Part shown: in pieces, positions 9,471 through 17,384 of the stretch
How the letters are laid out: every line of letters begins with the position of its first letter
Numbering within the stretch: the first letter of the stretch is position 1
Source of the DNA: Mycobacterium sp. KBS0706
GTDB lineage: Bacteria > Pseudomonadota > Alphaproteobacteria > DSM-16000 > Inquilinaceae
NCBI RefSeq assembly: GCF_005938675.2
Contig: NZ_VCCH02000050.1
Span: 1-58,862 of the forward strand
Reading direction: 5' to 3'
DNA: 58,862 bases
Program-made: the position numbers and the translations under genes
The notes under the pieces: generated by a model
What the model saw: only the letters and a program-made list of their open reading frames with translations
What the model was told of the DNA's origin: nothing
Database searches by the model: none

Positions 9471-10301
9471 TCAGAGGATCGACCCGAGGGTGCGGTCGAA
9501 GAAGTCCTTGTCGTCGGGCGGGCGGATGCCGGACCCGGTGAGCAGGACATAGGCGTCCTGGTACCAGGGGTCGCCCGGGTAGTTGTGGCCGAGCACCGCC
9601 GCGACGTGCCGCGCCTCGTCCTTCAGGCCGAGCGCGACATAAGCCTCGACCAGCCGCTCCAGCGCCTCCGGCACCTGGCTGGTGGTCTGCCAGTTCTTGA
9701 CCACGCTGCGGAAGCGGTTGATGGCGGCGTTGTACTCGCCGCGCTTCAGGTAGAAGCGGCCGATCGCCATGTCCTTGCCGGCGAGCTGGTCATAGGTCAG
9801 GTCCAGCTTCAGCTTGGCGTCGCGGGCGTAGTCGCTGTCCGGGAAGCGGGTGATGACGTCGTTCAGCGCGCTCGTCGCCAGCTGGGTGATGCGCTGGTCG
9901 CGCTCCACATCCGAGATCCGGTCGTAGTAGCACAGCGCCTTCAGATAATAGGCGTAGGCCAGTTCCTCGCTGCCCGGATGCAGGCTGATGAAACGGTCCA
10001 GCGCCACGATCGCGCCGTCATAGTCGCCGCGCTGGTAGCTGGAATAGGCCGACATCAGCTGGGCCTTGGTCGCCCAGGTCGAATAGGGGTGCTGCCGCTC
10101 GACCTCGTCGAACCGGGACGACGCCGTCTTGAAGTCCCGTTCGTCGAAGGCCTGCTGCGCCTGGGAATAAAGCGCCTCCGGCGGCTGGTCCGCGGCCGGC
10201 GTCGGAGTGTCGGAGGAGGAACCGCCGCAGGCGGTGAGGAGAACGGCCGGCAGGACGAGCCCGACCCGCGCCAGGTGGCGAAACTGCAGACGCTTGTTCA
10301 C
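9471..10301 (-). CDS. bamD: Outer membrane assembly lipoprotein BamD
   Basis: Essential lipoprotein of the BAM complex that inserts beta-barrel proteins. 276 aa with a lipoprotein signal peptide whose lipobox is LTAC, C25 being acylated. Five TPR-type helical repeats follow (ALYSQAQQAFDERDFKTASSRFDEVERQHP is the first, in two pieces), matching the YfiO/BamD fold. Aligned with lpxC upstream and recN downstream, the usual alphaproteobacterial order. It has been annotated as ComL in older genomes. Confidence 0.94.
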   Translation of the reverse strand: MNKRLQFRHLARVGLVLPAVLLTACGGSSSDTPTPAADQPPEALYSQAQQAFDERDFKTASSRFDEVERQHPYSTWATKAQLMSAYSSYQRGDYDGAIVALDRFISLHPGSEELAYAYYLKALCYYDRISDVERDQRITQLATSALNDVITRFPDSDYARDAKLKLDLTYDQLAGKDMAIGRFYLKRGEYNAAINRFRSVVKNWQTTSQVPEALERLVEAYVALGLKDEARHVAAVLGHNYPGDPWYQDAYVLLTGSGIRPPDDKDFFDRTLGSIL

Positions 10302-10442
10302 TCGATCATCGCCTTCGGTTCTGTCCGGGCCCCTATATACCCACCCCGAACGCGAATGGCGAGACGCCTTCCCGCGGGCAGACGTACGTCGCCCCTCGAC
10401 GCTTCAGCGAAGAGGGGCGAGACGGCGGCAAGCGGAACGGGA

Positions 10443-11408
10443 TCAGGCCGCGTTGGCGGTGGGCAGCGCGGCGGCGGCCGGCGCGGACCGGGCCCAGGGC
10501 TCGATCGCGGTTTCGGCGCCGAAGCTGGTGTCGTAGCACCAGGCGGTGTCGTCGGCGAACAGGGCCCGCAGCAGCTGGTTGTTCAGCGCGTGGCCGGCCT
10601 TGTAGCCGTGGAAATGGCCGAGGATCGGGGCGCCGGCGAGATACAGGTCGCCGATCGAATCGAGGATCTTGTGGCGCACGAACTCGTCCTCGTAGCGCAG
10701 GCCCTCGGCGTTCATCACCCGGTCGCCGCTGACCACGATCGCGTTCTCCAGCGACCCGCCGAGCGCGAGACCGTGGCGGCGCAGCGCCTCGACCTCCTGG
10801 GCGAAGCCGAAGGTGCGGGCGCGGGCGATCTCGGTCTTGAAGTTGCCGTTCGCCAGCCGGATCAGGCCTTCCTGATGCGCGATGGCGCGGCTCTGGAATT
10901 CGATCTCGAAGCTGAAGGTGGTGCTGGCCGACGGCGTCAGCCGGGCCCAGCGGTCCTCCGCCGTGACCTCGACCGGGCGCAGCACGCGGATGCTGCGGCG
11001 CAGCGCCGGCTGGCTGACCAGCCCGGCGCATTCGACCAGGAACACGAAGGGGGCGGCGCTGCCGTCCATGATCGGCACTTCCGGGCCGTTCAGCTCGACC
11101 ACGGCGTTGTCGACGCCGCAGCCGCGCAGCGCGGCCATCAGATGCTCGATGGTGCCGACGGTGACGCCCTGGGCGTTGCTGATGACGGTGCACAGACGGG
11201 TGTCCGACACCTTGTCCCAGCGCGCGCTGATGCTGCGCCGGCCCTGGGGGACGTCGGTGCGCACGAAGACGATGCCGGTGTTGATCTCGCCAGGGCGCAG
11301 CACCATGGTGACGTCCTGGCCGCCATGCAGGCCGACGCCGGTGCACTTGATCGCGGTCTTCAGCGTCTTCTGCGTTGCCGCGCCCGATTCCGCCGAGAGA
11401 TGAGCCAC
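10443..11408 (-). CDS. lpxC: UDP-3-O-acyl-N-acetylglucosamine deacetylase
   Basis: Zinc enzyme for the committed step of lipid A synthesis in the cytoplasm. 321 aa, within the usual 300-325. Zinc and catalytic motifs are visible: TIEHLMAAL (H89 region), the KILDSIGDLYLAG segment carrying the zinc aspartate, and GHFHGYKAGHALNNQLL with the other histidines. It presumably follows ftsZ-type division genes outside the usual local order, which are not seen here. About 140 bases separate it from bamD. Confidence 0.96.
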   Translation of the reverse strand: MAHLSAESGAATQKTLKTAIKCTGVGLHGGQDVTMVLRPGEINTGIVFVRTDVPQGRRSISARWDKVSDTRLCTVISNAQGVTVGTIEHLMAALRGCGVDNAVVELNGPEVPIMDGSAAPFVFLVECAGLVSQPALRRSIRVLRPVEVTAEDRWARLTPSASTTFSFEIEFQSRAIAHQEGLIRLANGNFKTEIARARTFGFAQEVEALRRHGLALGGSLENAIVVSGDRVMNAEGLRYEDEFVRHKILDSIGDLYLAGAPILGHFHGYKAGHALNNQLLRALFADDTAWCYDTSFGAETAIEPWARSAPAAAALPTANAA

Positions 11409-11605
11409 GATGGGGGTGTCCTTCGCTTCGCTTTACATGCACTTCGCGACGCAAAGTGCTGACAAGGCTTCCCTTTCGGGACGAAGGCACCCTAGACCCC
11501 TCGGCCGGCAAGCAAAAATCACACTTTGTTTCGGACTGTTACGTGCCGGCGTTCGGGTTGAGACCGGACCGTGCAAGCGCCTCCAACCTCTCCCATCCCT
11601 TGACC

Positions 11606-11685
11606 GTCATTCCCGCGAAAGCGGGAATCTCTTCCCGGTCCAAGCGTGACGAGATCCCCGCTTTCGCGGGGATGACGGGGTTTTT
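11606..11685. repeat. REP-type palindrome pair
   Basis: Two palindromes, TTCCCGCGAAAGCGGGAA (11610-11627) and TCCCCGCTTTCGCGGGGA (11655-11672), face each other, flanked by GTCAT and ATGAC, and are followed by GGGGTTTTT. This is the widespread extragenic palindrome often called REP or CCCGCGAAAGCGGG repeat. The T-run on the plus strand could also make the right arm work as a terminator. The rest of 11409-11806 holds no gene that I can support. Confidence 0.8.
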
Positions 11686-11806
11686 ATAGGACGGCGGGCG
11701 CGCGGACGCGCGCAGCCTCCCCCCCTCCTGCAAGGAGGGAGTGTGGAAGGCTGCGTTCGTTGGTGCTGAAAGTGGGCGGACGGGTGAGCTGCAACGCGCG
11801 GCGGAC

Positions 11807-12451
11807 TTATCCCGTGTCCGATGGCCTGGGCTTGCGCCTGCGGCCGGAGGCCGAGTCGGGCTTCGGCGGGTCCGCAGGCGGATCGTCGTCGTCCGGCAGG
11901 AAGCCCAGTTGCTCCATGGCCTCGTCCGCCATCTCGAGCCAGCGCTCGACCCGCACCGGCAAGCCCCAGCGCCGGCACAAGGCCGCCACCGCGACCGGAG
12001 CCCGGCTGGCTTCGATCAGCTCCGCCACCTCCGGCCGCTCCAGTTGCTCGCGCACCTCGGCGACGCGGCGAGCGATCTCCGCATTGTCCTTCGACGCCTC
12101 GTAAGCGGCCGCCATCAGCGCCAGCTTCACCCGCAGATCGTGAAAGTCCTCCTGCGCCGCCTCCCGCTTCGCCGCGGTCTTGCGCTTCTCCTTGTCCTCC
12201 TGGGACAGCTTGCCCTTGAGCAGCAGGGTCAGCCGCACCGCGCGCGAGATGGTGGCAATCCGCTGGCTATAATCGACGCCGGGCTGCGGCGCCTGCAGCG
12301 CTTCCTGCTGCGTCGCCCGGGCGATCGACATCTGGATCTCGACCAGCTCCGCCAGCACGCACAGATCCGCCGCCCTCTCCTCCTGGGGATTGGGCGGGAC
12401 CTCTGATGTCTGGTCGGTCTGCGTCTTGTTCATGGAACATAGCATGAACAT
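11807..12451 (-). CDS. Conserved-looking hypothetical protein
   Basis: 214 aa, or 208 aa from the ATG at 12433 (MNKTQTDQTSEVP), with no clear ribosome site to choose. The body is helical and charged (RVAEVREQLERPEVAELIEASRA, in part) and ends in an acidic then basic tail (DDDDPPADPPKPDSASGRRRKPR). It contains no catalytic motif I know. Its length and helical content fit many small-terminase or regulator-like proteins encoded beside terminase genes, but it is divergent from the terminase here and I cannot assign it. It could be chromosomal or the first gene of the outer prophage. Confidence 0.55.
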   Translation of the reverse strand: MFMLCSMNKTQTDQTSEVPPNPQEERAADLCVLAELVEIQMSIARATQQEALQAPQPGVDYSQRIATISRAVRLTLLLKGKLSQEDKEKRKTAAKREAAQEDFHDLRVKLALMAAAYEASKDNAEIARRVAEVREQLERPEVAELIEASRAPVAVAALCRRWGLPVRVERWLEMADEAMEQLGFLPDDDDPPADPPKPDSASGRRRKPRPSDTG

Positions 12452-12539
12452 GATGACGGGTTAATACAAGGGTACAATGTGTTAACCGATTCCGCCCCAT
12501 GCCGGCACAGGCAGCGGCGGCCGGATCGCCCGATCGAAT

Positions 12540-12584
12540 GTTCCCTATTTGTTCTTGACGCGACGCCGCATAACGCCGCATAAT
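12540..12584 (+). promoter_or_regulatory. Second LexA box and promoter, before the outer terminase
   Basis: GTTC-N7-GTTC (GTTCCCTATTTGTTC, 12540-12554) abuts a promoter with -35 TTGACG (12555-12560) and -10 CATAAT (12579-12584), 18-bp spacer. It has the same spacing and similar AT-rich core as the dinB box. It points toward the interrupted terminase gene, suggesting SOS control of the outer prophage. The surrounding 12452-12653 interval holds no gene. Confidence 0.7.
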
Positions 12585-12617
12585 TCCGGCAGAGTCGAAG
12601 AGTTGCGCCCGCTCGGC

Positions 12618-12640
12618 CCCGCCGCGGCGGGCTTTCTTTT
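12618..12640 (+). terminator. GC-rich palindrome followed by T-rich tract
   Basis: CCCGCCGCGGCGGG (12618-12631) is a perfect palindrome followed by CTTTCTTTT, which looks like an intrinsic terminator. It lies between the SOS promoter and the terminase start, so it may attenuate that promoter or end a short transcript of about 50 nt. The loop would be only four bases. Confidence 0.4.
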
Positions 12641-12653
12641 ACGCGAGGTCGGG

Positions 12654-13251
12654 ATGCGGATGGATATGACGGGGAGCAGGCTGGTCTGGAGCGATGTCGC
12701 CGGGCAGCTTCACAGCGACGCCGGGGCGGCGGCCCTCTTCGCCCGCTTCGATCACGACAACGCCAGGAGGCGGGCTCGTGAGATGTCGAAGAGGCCCGAA
12801 ACCCTGATCCTGTGCTTCGAGACAGCAGCCAGGCGGCGGCGACGGGGAGAGCCCCTGCCCGAGCCGATGCGCCGGCTGACCGGCGCGACCGAGGCCCAGC
12901 TGTCCCCAGGCGCCGCCACCGGCCGCGCCGCGGCCGACCGGCTGGGGCTGGAACAGGCGTATCGGGACTACCGCGACCTGGACGAATCGCCGGCCGCCCT
13001 GCCGCCGTCCGCTCTCGCGCCCGTGTTCGACCCGCTGCTGCAGCCGTCCCGCTACAAGGGCGCCTATGGCGGCCGCGGCTCGGGCAAGTCGCACGCCTTC
13101 GCCGAGCTGCTGGTGCGGCGCTGCATCGAGGCGGCGCCGGTGCGGGCGGTGTGCATCCGCGAGGTGCAGCGCTCGCTCGACCAGTCGGTGAAGCGGCTGA
13201 TCGAGGACAAGATCCAGGCGCTGGGCGTGGGCAGCCATTTCCGGGTGCAGG
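12654..13251 (+). pseudogene. Outer prophage large terminase, 5' fragment (interrupted)
   Basis: N-terminal part of a PBSX/P22-type packaging ATPase. The Walker A region YKGAYGGRGSGKSHAFAEL and the following CIREVQRSLDQSVKRLIEDKI are typical. I place the start at ATG 12654 with GAGG upstream; a start at 12783 is possible. The residues before the Walker region (about 140) are longer than usual and unrecognised. The gene is cut after GCAGG at 13251; reading on into the inserted phage gives only one codon and then TAG at 13254-13256. The continuation is at 58736, in frame, so the intact gene read VGSHFRVQ|ADRILGP. Confidence 0.85.
13247..13251. repeat. Target site duplication, left copy (GCAGG)
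   Basis: GCAGG here matches 58735-58739. The bases on either side differ (T before and T after on the left; A before and C after on the right), so the duplication is exactly 5 bp. Confidence 0.9.
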
Positions 13252-13265
13252 TATAGGGGGGTGAT

Positions 13266-13402
13266 CGGATTGGCAGAGAGGGATGAGATAAAATTCGTCC
13301 CTAAGTGCCGGTGATCAAACACAAATTCGTCCCAACGGATCCCGTGGCGGTTTGGCACGGAGTGCGCAGGAATGAGAGGATCGGGCGCGCGAATTGGCAG
13401 GG
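13266..13402 (+). promoter_or_regulatory. attL transposase-binding sites L1, L2, L3
   Basis: Three related motifs share the core (A/T)TTGGCA: CGGATTGGCAGAG (13266-13278), CGGTTTGGCACGG (13348-13360) and CGAATTGGCAGGG (13390-13402). The cores start 18, 100 and 142 bases from the left end. The layout (outer site, long gap of about 80 bp, then a pair) copies that of L1, L2 and L3 in Mu, where the gap is bent by HU. An 11-bp direct repeat AAATTCGTCCC lies in the gap (13291-13301 and 13323-13333). No gene is seen from 13252 to 13476. Confidence 0.8.
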
Positions 13403-13476
13403 AACGGTGAGAAATCGGATGCTATCGGCGGAGAGCGTGCTCGATCGCCAATATGGAGCCGACGTCTCGTCGAACT

Positions 13477-14265
13477 TCAGCGAGCCAAGCCGCCGTGCCA
13501 GACGACGAGACCAACCACATTGATGCGATTGGCCTCATTTGCCGGCAGTTCTTGCGCGGGGTAGTTGCTGTTATCCGAAACGATTTTTAGCGCCTGAGTC
13601 TGCAAATCCCTATACAGCCGCTTCACCATCAGGTCGCCCTCATAGCTGAAGCAATAGATCCCATGATCTTTGACTCGCTCGACACTGGTGTCGATGATCA
13701 GTACGTCTCCATGAGAGATTTTGGGGTGCATGCTGTCGCCGTGGGCCTGCATGCAGATCAGTACTTCCGGCGGCCTCCGGAGGGTCCGCCACAGGAATTC
13801 GGCATCGAATAGAAGGTCGGCAGAGAGCCCTTCGTGTCGCACGGCGAGGCCCGGTCCGGCTGACGCACGAGGCGCATAGAGAGGAAGTCGCACGTAGACC
13901 TTGCCGGGCTCGTCATCCAGCCCGAACGCGGCCAATCCTGCCGGAGTGGTTGCCGGCACCAGTATAGGAACGGCGCCCAGAGATAATCCGTAGGCGCGCC
14001 CGTCAATGGGAGCCATGGGGAGCGTGGCCGCCGCCGCCGGCGCATGCGCAGTGAACATCTCGCCTTGGCCTGCGAGTATCCAATTCGCGCTGCAGCCGAG
14101 TTCGATGAGGCGCTGGAGCGTGTCGCCGCTTGGTAGGCTCCCCGTCAGCTCCAGCCTCTGCCAGGAGCTTTCGCCGAGCTGCAGCGCGTCTGACATCGAC
14201 TTCTGCGTCTTCCCGAGGGCTTCGCGCAGTTGGCGAAGCCTGTCGGCGACCATTCGATCAGCCAA
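13477..14265 (-). CDS. Phage repressor: XRE HTH plus S24 (LexA/CI-type) peptidase
   Basis: Lysogeny repressor, 262 aa from TTG 14265 (GAGGAAGA just upstream) or 258 aa from ATG 14253. The HTH_3 DNA-binding domain covers residues about 7-62 (RQLREALGKTQKSMSDAL). The C-terminal S24 domain has the catalytic serine S178 in HGDSMHPK and lysine K215 in LMVKRLY. A likely self-cleavage site is A109-G110 in TTPAGLAAF; the earlier AG at 65-66 belongs to the HTH end. RecA-stimulated cleavage would link induction to DNA damage, unlike Mu c repressor, which lacks this domain. It is divergent from the early operon and should bind the operators at 14312-14449. Confidence 0.92.
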   Translation of the reverse strand: MADRMVADRLRQLREALGKTQKSMSDALQLGESSWQRLELTGSLPSGDTLQRLIELGCSANWILAGQGEMFTAHAPAAAATLPMAPIDGRAYGLSLGAVPILVPATTPAGLAAFGLDDEPGKVYVRLPLYAPRASAGPGLAVRHEGLSADLLFDAEFLWRTLRRPPEVLICMQAHGDSMHPKISHGDVLIIDTSVERVKDHGIYCFSYEGDLMVKRLYRDLQTQALKIVSDNSNYPAQELPANEANRINVVGLVVWHGGLAR

Positions 14266-14311
14266 TCTTCCTCACCCCAACCTTGGCATACGCCTGAGCG
14301 GCTGCGCTCAT

Positions 14312-14449
14312 GCGCCAAAGATACAAATTTCTCTGCAAATTCAGATAGTTATATTGGCGCTGACAAAAAGATGCCCGAAATCGAACATTGGCATCGATTT
14401 CTGAGTTGAGAGGCATCGTTCTCGATGCCATATTCGTTGTCATGCCAAT
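14312..14449. promoter_or_regulatory. Operator region and early promoter
   Basis: A dyad GGCATCG-TTCT-CGATGCC (14412-14429) exactly fills the 17-bp spacer of a promoter with -35 TTGAGA (14406-14411) and -10 CATATT (14429-14434). Further half-sites flank it: TTGGCATCG at 14388-14396, and ATGCCAAT at 14442-14449, which inverts the ATTGGCAT at 14387-14394. An outer inverted pair GCGCCAA (14312-14318) and TTGGCGC (14354-14360) lies nearer the repressor gene. Repressor and/or Ner are the expected ligands. Confidence 0.7.
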
Positions 14450-14837
14450 CGCACCCGCAATCATCATGCCCCCAAAAAATCCCGCCATCCGGCGGGAAGA
14501 CATTCCCCTGGACCCGACTCGGCGACGAGTCTGGATACAGGGCGAGCTGCGCCTGATTGGGAGCAGCCTCACCGCTGTTGCGGCCTCGCTTGGTGTTTCG
14601 CGCCAAGCCGTGGGGCAGGCGTTGCTGGTCCCGAGCGAGCGGATCGAGCAGGCCATCGCAGATGAGTTGGGCCTGCCCGTCTCCTGGCTTTTCCCTGACC
14701 GGTTCGGCGCCGACGGGCAGCGCATCCCCAACACCAGGCCGGCGAACCGTATCACGGCACAGAACGAGCGGCGAACGTCAAAAGCCGACCTCGATCTGCA
14801 CATCGTTTCCTGTGTGTCGACCGAGGGGAGCTGCTAA
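14442..14837 (+). CDS. Ner-like HTH regulator of early transcription
   Basis: 131 aa if it starts at ATG 14442, which lies about 8 bases after the predicted -10 and would be leaderless; ATG 14466 and TTG 14388 are alternatives, none with a good ribosome site. The core RRRVWIQGELRLIGSSL, TAVAASLGVSRQAVGQALLV and SWLFPDRF matches the Ner/Nlp (SfsB-type) HTH family, which turns down early and repressor transcription after induction. Mu Ner is 75 aa; the C-terminal 45 residues here are extra and unrecognised. First gene of the rightward early operon. Confidence 0.75.
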   Translation: MPIAPAIIMPPKNPAIRREDIPLDPTRRRVWIQGELRLIGSSLTAVAASLGVSRQAVGQALLVPSERIEQAIADELGLPVSWLFPDRFGADGQRIPNTRPANRITAQNERRTSKADLDLHIVSCVSTEGSC

Positions 14838-15310
14838 TGGCTCGCCAGCGGACGGCTAGAGACCCCAACCAGCCCAGCTTGCTCGACTGGCGGCCAGCTG
14901 AGGTCGTCCGGCGCTTTGCCGCGGACCTGATCCGCTCTGCAAGCTTGGCCGCGCGCCTGTGCCGGGGTCTCAAGCTGGCCTTGGCCGATAGCGAGATGAG
15001 CCGGGCCGACGTAGCCTCCAGGATGTCCGACTACCTCGGTGAAACCGTCACCGAGGCGATGCTCAATGCGTATGTCTCGGAAGCCCGCGGGCAGCACGTC
15101 ATCAATGCCGTGCGCCTCCTCTCATTTCTCGCCGTCACGCAGGACCCGCGCCCTCTGAACGCCCTTCTGGACGAGATGGGCTGGGTCGTGATCGACAAGA
15201 AGTATCTCCCGTGGATCGAGGTCGGCATGCTGCGGGAGCAGCGTGAGAGGCTGGACCGGGACATCGACTTCGCTCGCCGTCGCGCAGCGCTGGGGATCAG
15301 CCGTGACTGA
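14837..15310 (+). CDS. Early protein before the transposase, unknown
   Basis: 157 aa; ATG 14837 overlaps the previous stop and follows GAGGGGAG. No catalytic motif is visible. The segment SRADVASRMSDYLGETVTEAMLNAYVSEA reads like an HTH (helix, turn, recognition helix), and the body is helical. Its fixed place just before the transposase suggests a DNA-binding accessory of transposition or early control. Its stop overlaps the transposase GTG start (GTGACTGA), implying coupled translation. Confidence 0.75.
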   Translation: MARQRTARDPNQPSLLDWRPAEVVRRFAADLIRSASLAARLCRGLKLALADSEMSRADVASRMSDYLGETVTEAMLNAYVSEARGQHVINAVRLLSFLAVTQDPRPLNALLDEMGWVVIDKKYLPWIEVGMLREQRERLDRDIDFARRRAALGISRD

Positions 15311-17384
15311 GGCCTGGTTCACCGCGAAAGCGCTCGCCGGCATGGGGCTGCCAGGCCTGTCGAGCGACTTCTCCACTATCATTCGGCGAGCCAAGCGAGA
15401 GAGCTGGCCGGCCCGCGAGCGCCAGGGGCGCGGCGGTGGCCGGGAGTACCCGATCTCTGCCTTGCCGACTTCTGCGCGGACCGCCCTGGCACGTCGGGCT
15501 CTGCAGGTGCCGATGGCGGTGCCCGCGCCTCAGCCGATCGCCCCGGTTCGCGCAGAGCATCTGAAAATCTGGCAGCGCACCGCGATGGATGCTCGTGCGG
15601 AGTTGGTGGCCGAGGTCGTGCGGCTACAAGCGGCCCTGCAGATGTCCCGGAGCCAGGCGGCGGCGCTATTGGCCGAGCAGGCGCAGTCGGGCGCCCTGCG
15701 TCCAGATCTGACTGAGGCAGCGCGGGCTGCCAACGCCCGGACCGGCGCGTCTGGCGCGCGGACTCTGTCTTACCGGTCCCTGATGCGCTGGTGCGAGGCG
15801 GCGGATGCCGCCGGCGCCGTCGCACTGGCCCCTCGCGAGGCTGCACCCGCTCGGCCGGTGGTCCCGGAATGGGTGCCTCCGTTCTGGCGCCTGTGGGCGC
15901 AGCCGCAGAAATGGTCGATCGCCCATTGCCTGGAGCGACTCGGCGAGGCGCTGCCAGCCAACGTCGCGGCGCCGAGCTACGACCAGGTCAAGCGTTTCCT
16001 CCGCCAGATGTCGGTGATCGACCGCAACCGCGGCCGGGTCGGGCCGCGCCAGCTCAAGACGATGAGGGCTTACGTGACCCGCGATTTCGGCGACCTCTGG
16101 CCTACCGCGATCTATGTCGCGGACGGCCACACCTTCGACGCCGAGATCGCGCACCCGATCCACGGCCAGCCGTTCCGGCCCGAGGTGACCGTGGTTATCG
16201 ATGTCGCCACCCGCGCGATCGTGGGCTGGTCGATCGGCATCGTCGAGAACACCTGGGGCGTTGCCGATGCCCTGCGGCACGCCTGCGAGACCTGGGGCGT
16301 GCCGGCGCTGTGGTACGTCGACCGCGGCAAGGGCTTCAACAATGCCTATTTCGACGGCCCTCACACCGGCTTCCTGGCCCGGCTCGGCGTCCACAAGGAA
16401 AACTCGCTCCCCTACAGTTCCCAGGCCCGCGGCGTGGTCGAGCGCGTCCACCAATCCTGTCTCGTCCGCGCAGCGAAAGAACTGCCGACCTATATCGGCG
16501 CGAAGATGGACGAGGAGGCGAAGCACCGCGTCCACAAGCTGACTCGCGCTGACATCAAGATGATCGGCCGGTCCCGGCTGCTGATGTCCTTCGACGACTT
16601 TCGAGAGTACGTCGGCGCCCAGGTGGCAGCCTACAACGGCCGGCGCCACAGCGAGCTGGGCATGTCGCCCCTCGACCGCTGGGAGAAGCTGTTCCGCGAC
16701 CAGCCGGACACGATGATCGACCGGCTGGCGCCCGAGGAGGCGGTGGATCTGTTCCGCCCGACCGTCGAGCGCGTCGCCCGCCGCGGCCAGGTCGAGCTGT
16801 GGACCAACATCTACTTCCTGCGCGACCTGGAGCATCACCATGGCGAGACCGTGCAGGTCGGGTTCGATCTGCACGATGCCAGCCAAGTCTGGGTGCGCGA
16901 CCAGGCTGGGCGCCTGATTGGCATCGCCAAGCTCGACGGCAACAAGGTGCCGTTCATGCCGGTGGTCACCCGCGCGGAGCGGGAACAGCAGATCCGCACC
17001 AAGGGCCGGCGCGATCGCTTGAACCGCGATCTGGCCGTTGTCGAGGCCGAGCTGAATGGCGGGCCGCCGCTGATCGAGCACGCGCACCGCACGACGGTGG
17101 ACGAGTTCTTCCTGGACGCCGCGCGCCAGCAGCTCGACGCGATGGAGGCCGTTAGCGCGGCGCCGACACCTGCTGCCGCTAACGCCGGGGAGGCGACGAC
17201 GCGCCCGATCTTCGGCACCGATCACGACTTCGCCGCCTGGCTGGCTGTCAATCCCCGCCTGGCGACGTCCACCGACCTGGCATGGCTCAAGCCCCGCCTG
17301 GCCGACCCCCACTTCCTGCTGCTGCTCGACGCCTGCTCGATCGACGTCGAGGCGCTGAATTCCCTGTGCAGAGAGGCCGCCTGA
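15303..17384 (+). CDS. Mu-type DDE transposase A
   Basis: Catalyses integration and replicative transposition of the phage. 693 aa from GTG 15303, close to MuA (663). The N-terminal winged HTH for end binding (WFTAKALAGMGLPGLSSDF) is followed by a second DNA-binding region and the rve catalytic core. The triad is D274 (VADGHTFD), D340 (YVDRGKGFNN) and E380 (ARGVVERVH). The D-E spacing of 40 is shorter than the 56 of MuA and nearer the D35E of IS elements. A Mu-type C-terminal beta-barrel (YNGRRHSELGMSPLDRWEKLF) follows. Its stop overlaps the next start (ATGA). Confidence 0.95.
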   Translation: MTEAWFTAKALAGMGLPGLSSDFSTIIRRAKRESWPARERQGRGGGREYPISALPTSARTALARRALQVPMAVPAPQPIAPVRAEHLKIWQRTAMDARAELVAEVVRLQAALQMSRSQAAALLAEQAQSGALRPDLTEAARAANARTGASGARTLSYRSLMRWCEAADAAGAVALAPREAAPARPVVPEWVPPFWRLWAQPQKWSIAHCLERLGEALPANVAAPSYDQVKRFLRQMSVIDRNRGRVGPRQLKTMRAYVTRDFGDLWPTAIYVADGHTFDAEIAHPIHGQPFRPEVTVVIDVATRAIVGWSIGIVENTWGVADALRHACETWGVPALWYVDRGKGFNNAYFDGPHTGFLARLGVHKENSLPYSSQARGVVERVHQSCLVRAAKELPTYIGAKMDEEAKHRVHKLTRADIKMIGRSRLLMSFDDFREYVGAQVAAYNGRRHSELGMSPLDRWEKLFRDQPDTMIDRLAPEEAVDLFRPTVERVARRGQVELWTNIYFLRDLEHHHGETVQVGFDLHDASQVWVRDQAGRLIGIAKLDGNKVPFMPVVTRAEREQQIRTKGRRDRLNRDLAVVEAELNGGPPLIEHAHRTTVDEFFLDAARQQLDAMEAVSAAPTPAAANAGEATTRPIFGTDHDFAAWLAVNPRLATSTDLAWLKPRLADPHFLLLLDACSIDVEALNSLCREAA

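Noticed and set aside
5985..11462. Long plus-strand frames over ligA, recN, bamD and lpxC
   Set aside because: Antisense shadows of four firmly identified genes.
13252..13256. TG/CA termini as in Mu
   Set aside because: The exact 5-bp duplication fixes the ends at TATAG and CTATA; no TG/CA pair fits with a matching duplication.
14065..14075. AG at residues 65-66 of the repressor as self-cleavage site
   Set aside because: It belongs to the end of the HTH domain (ILAGQGE, a common XRE motif); A109-G110 in the linker is more plausible.
15666..17312. 548-aa minus-strand frame across the transposase
   Set aside because: Shadow of the transposase, with no start signals.
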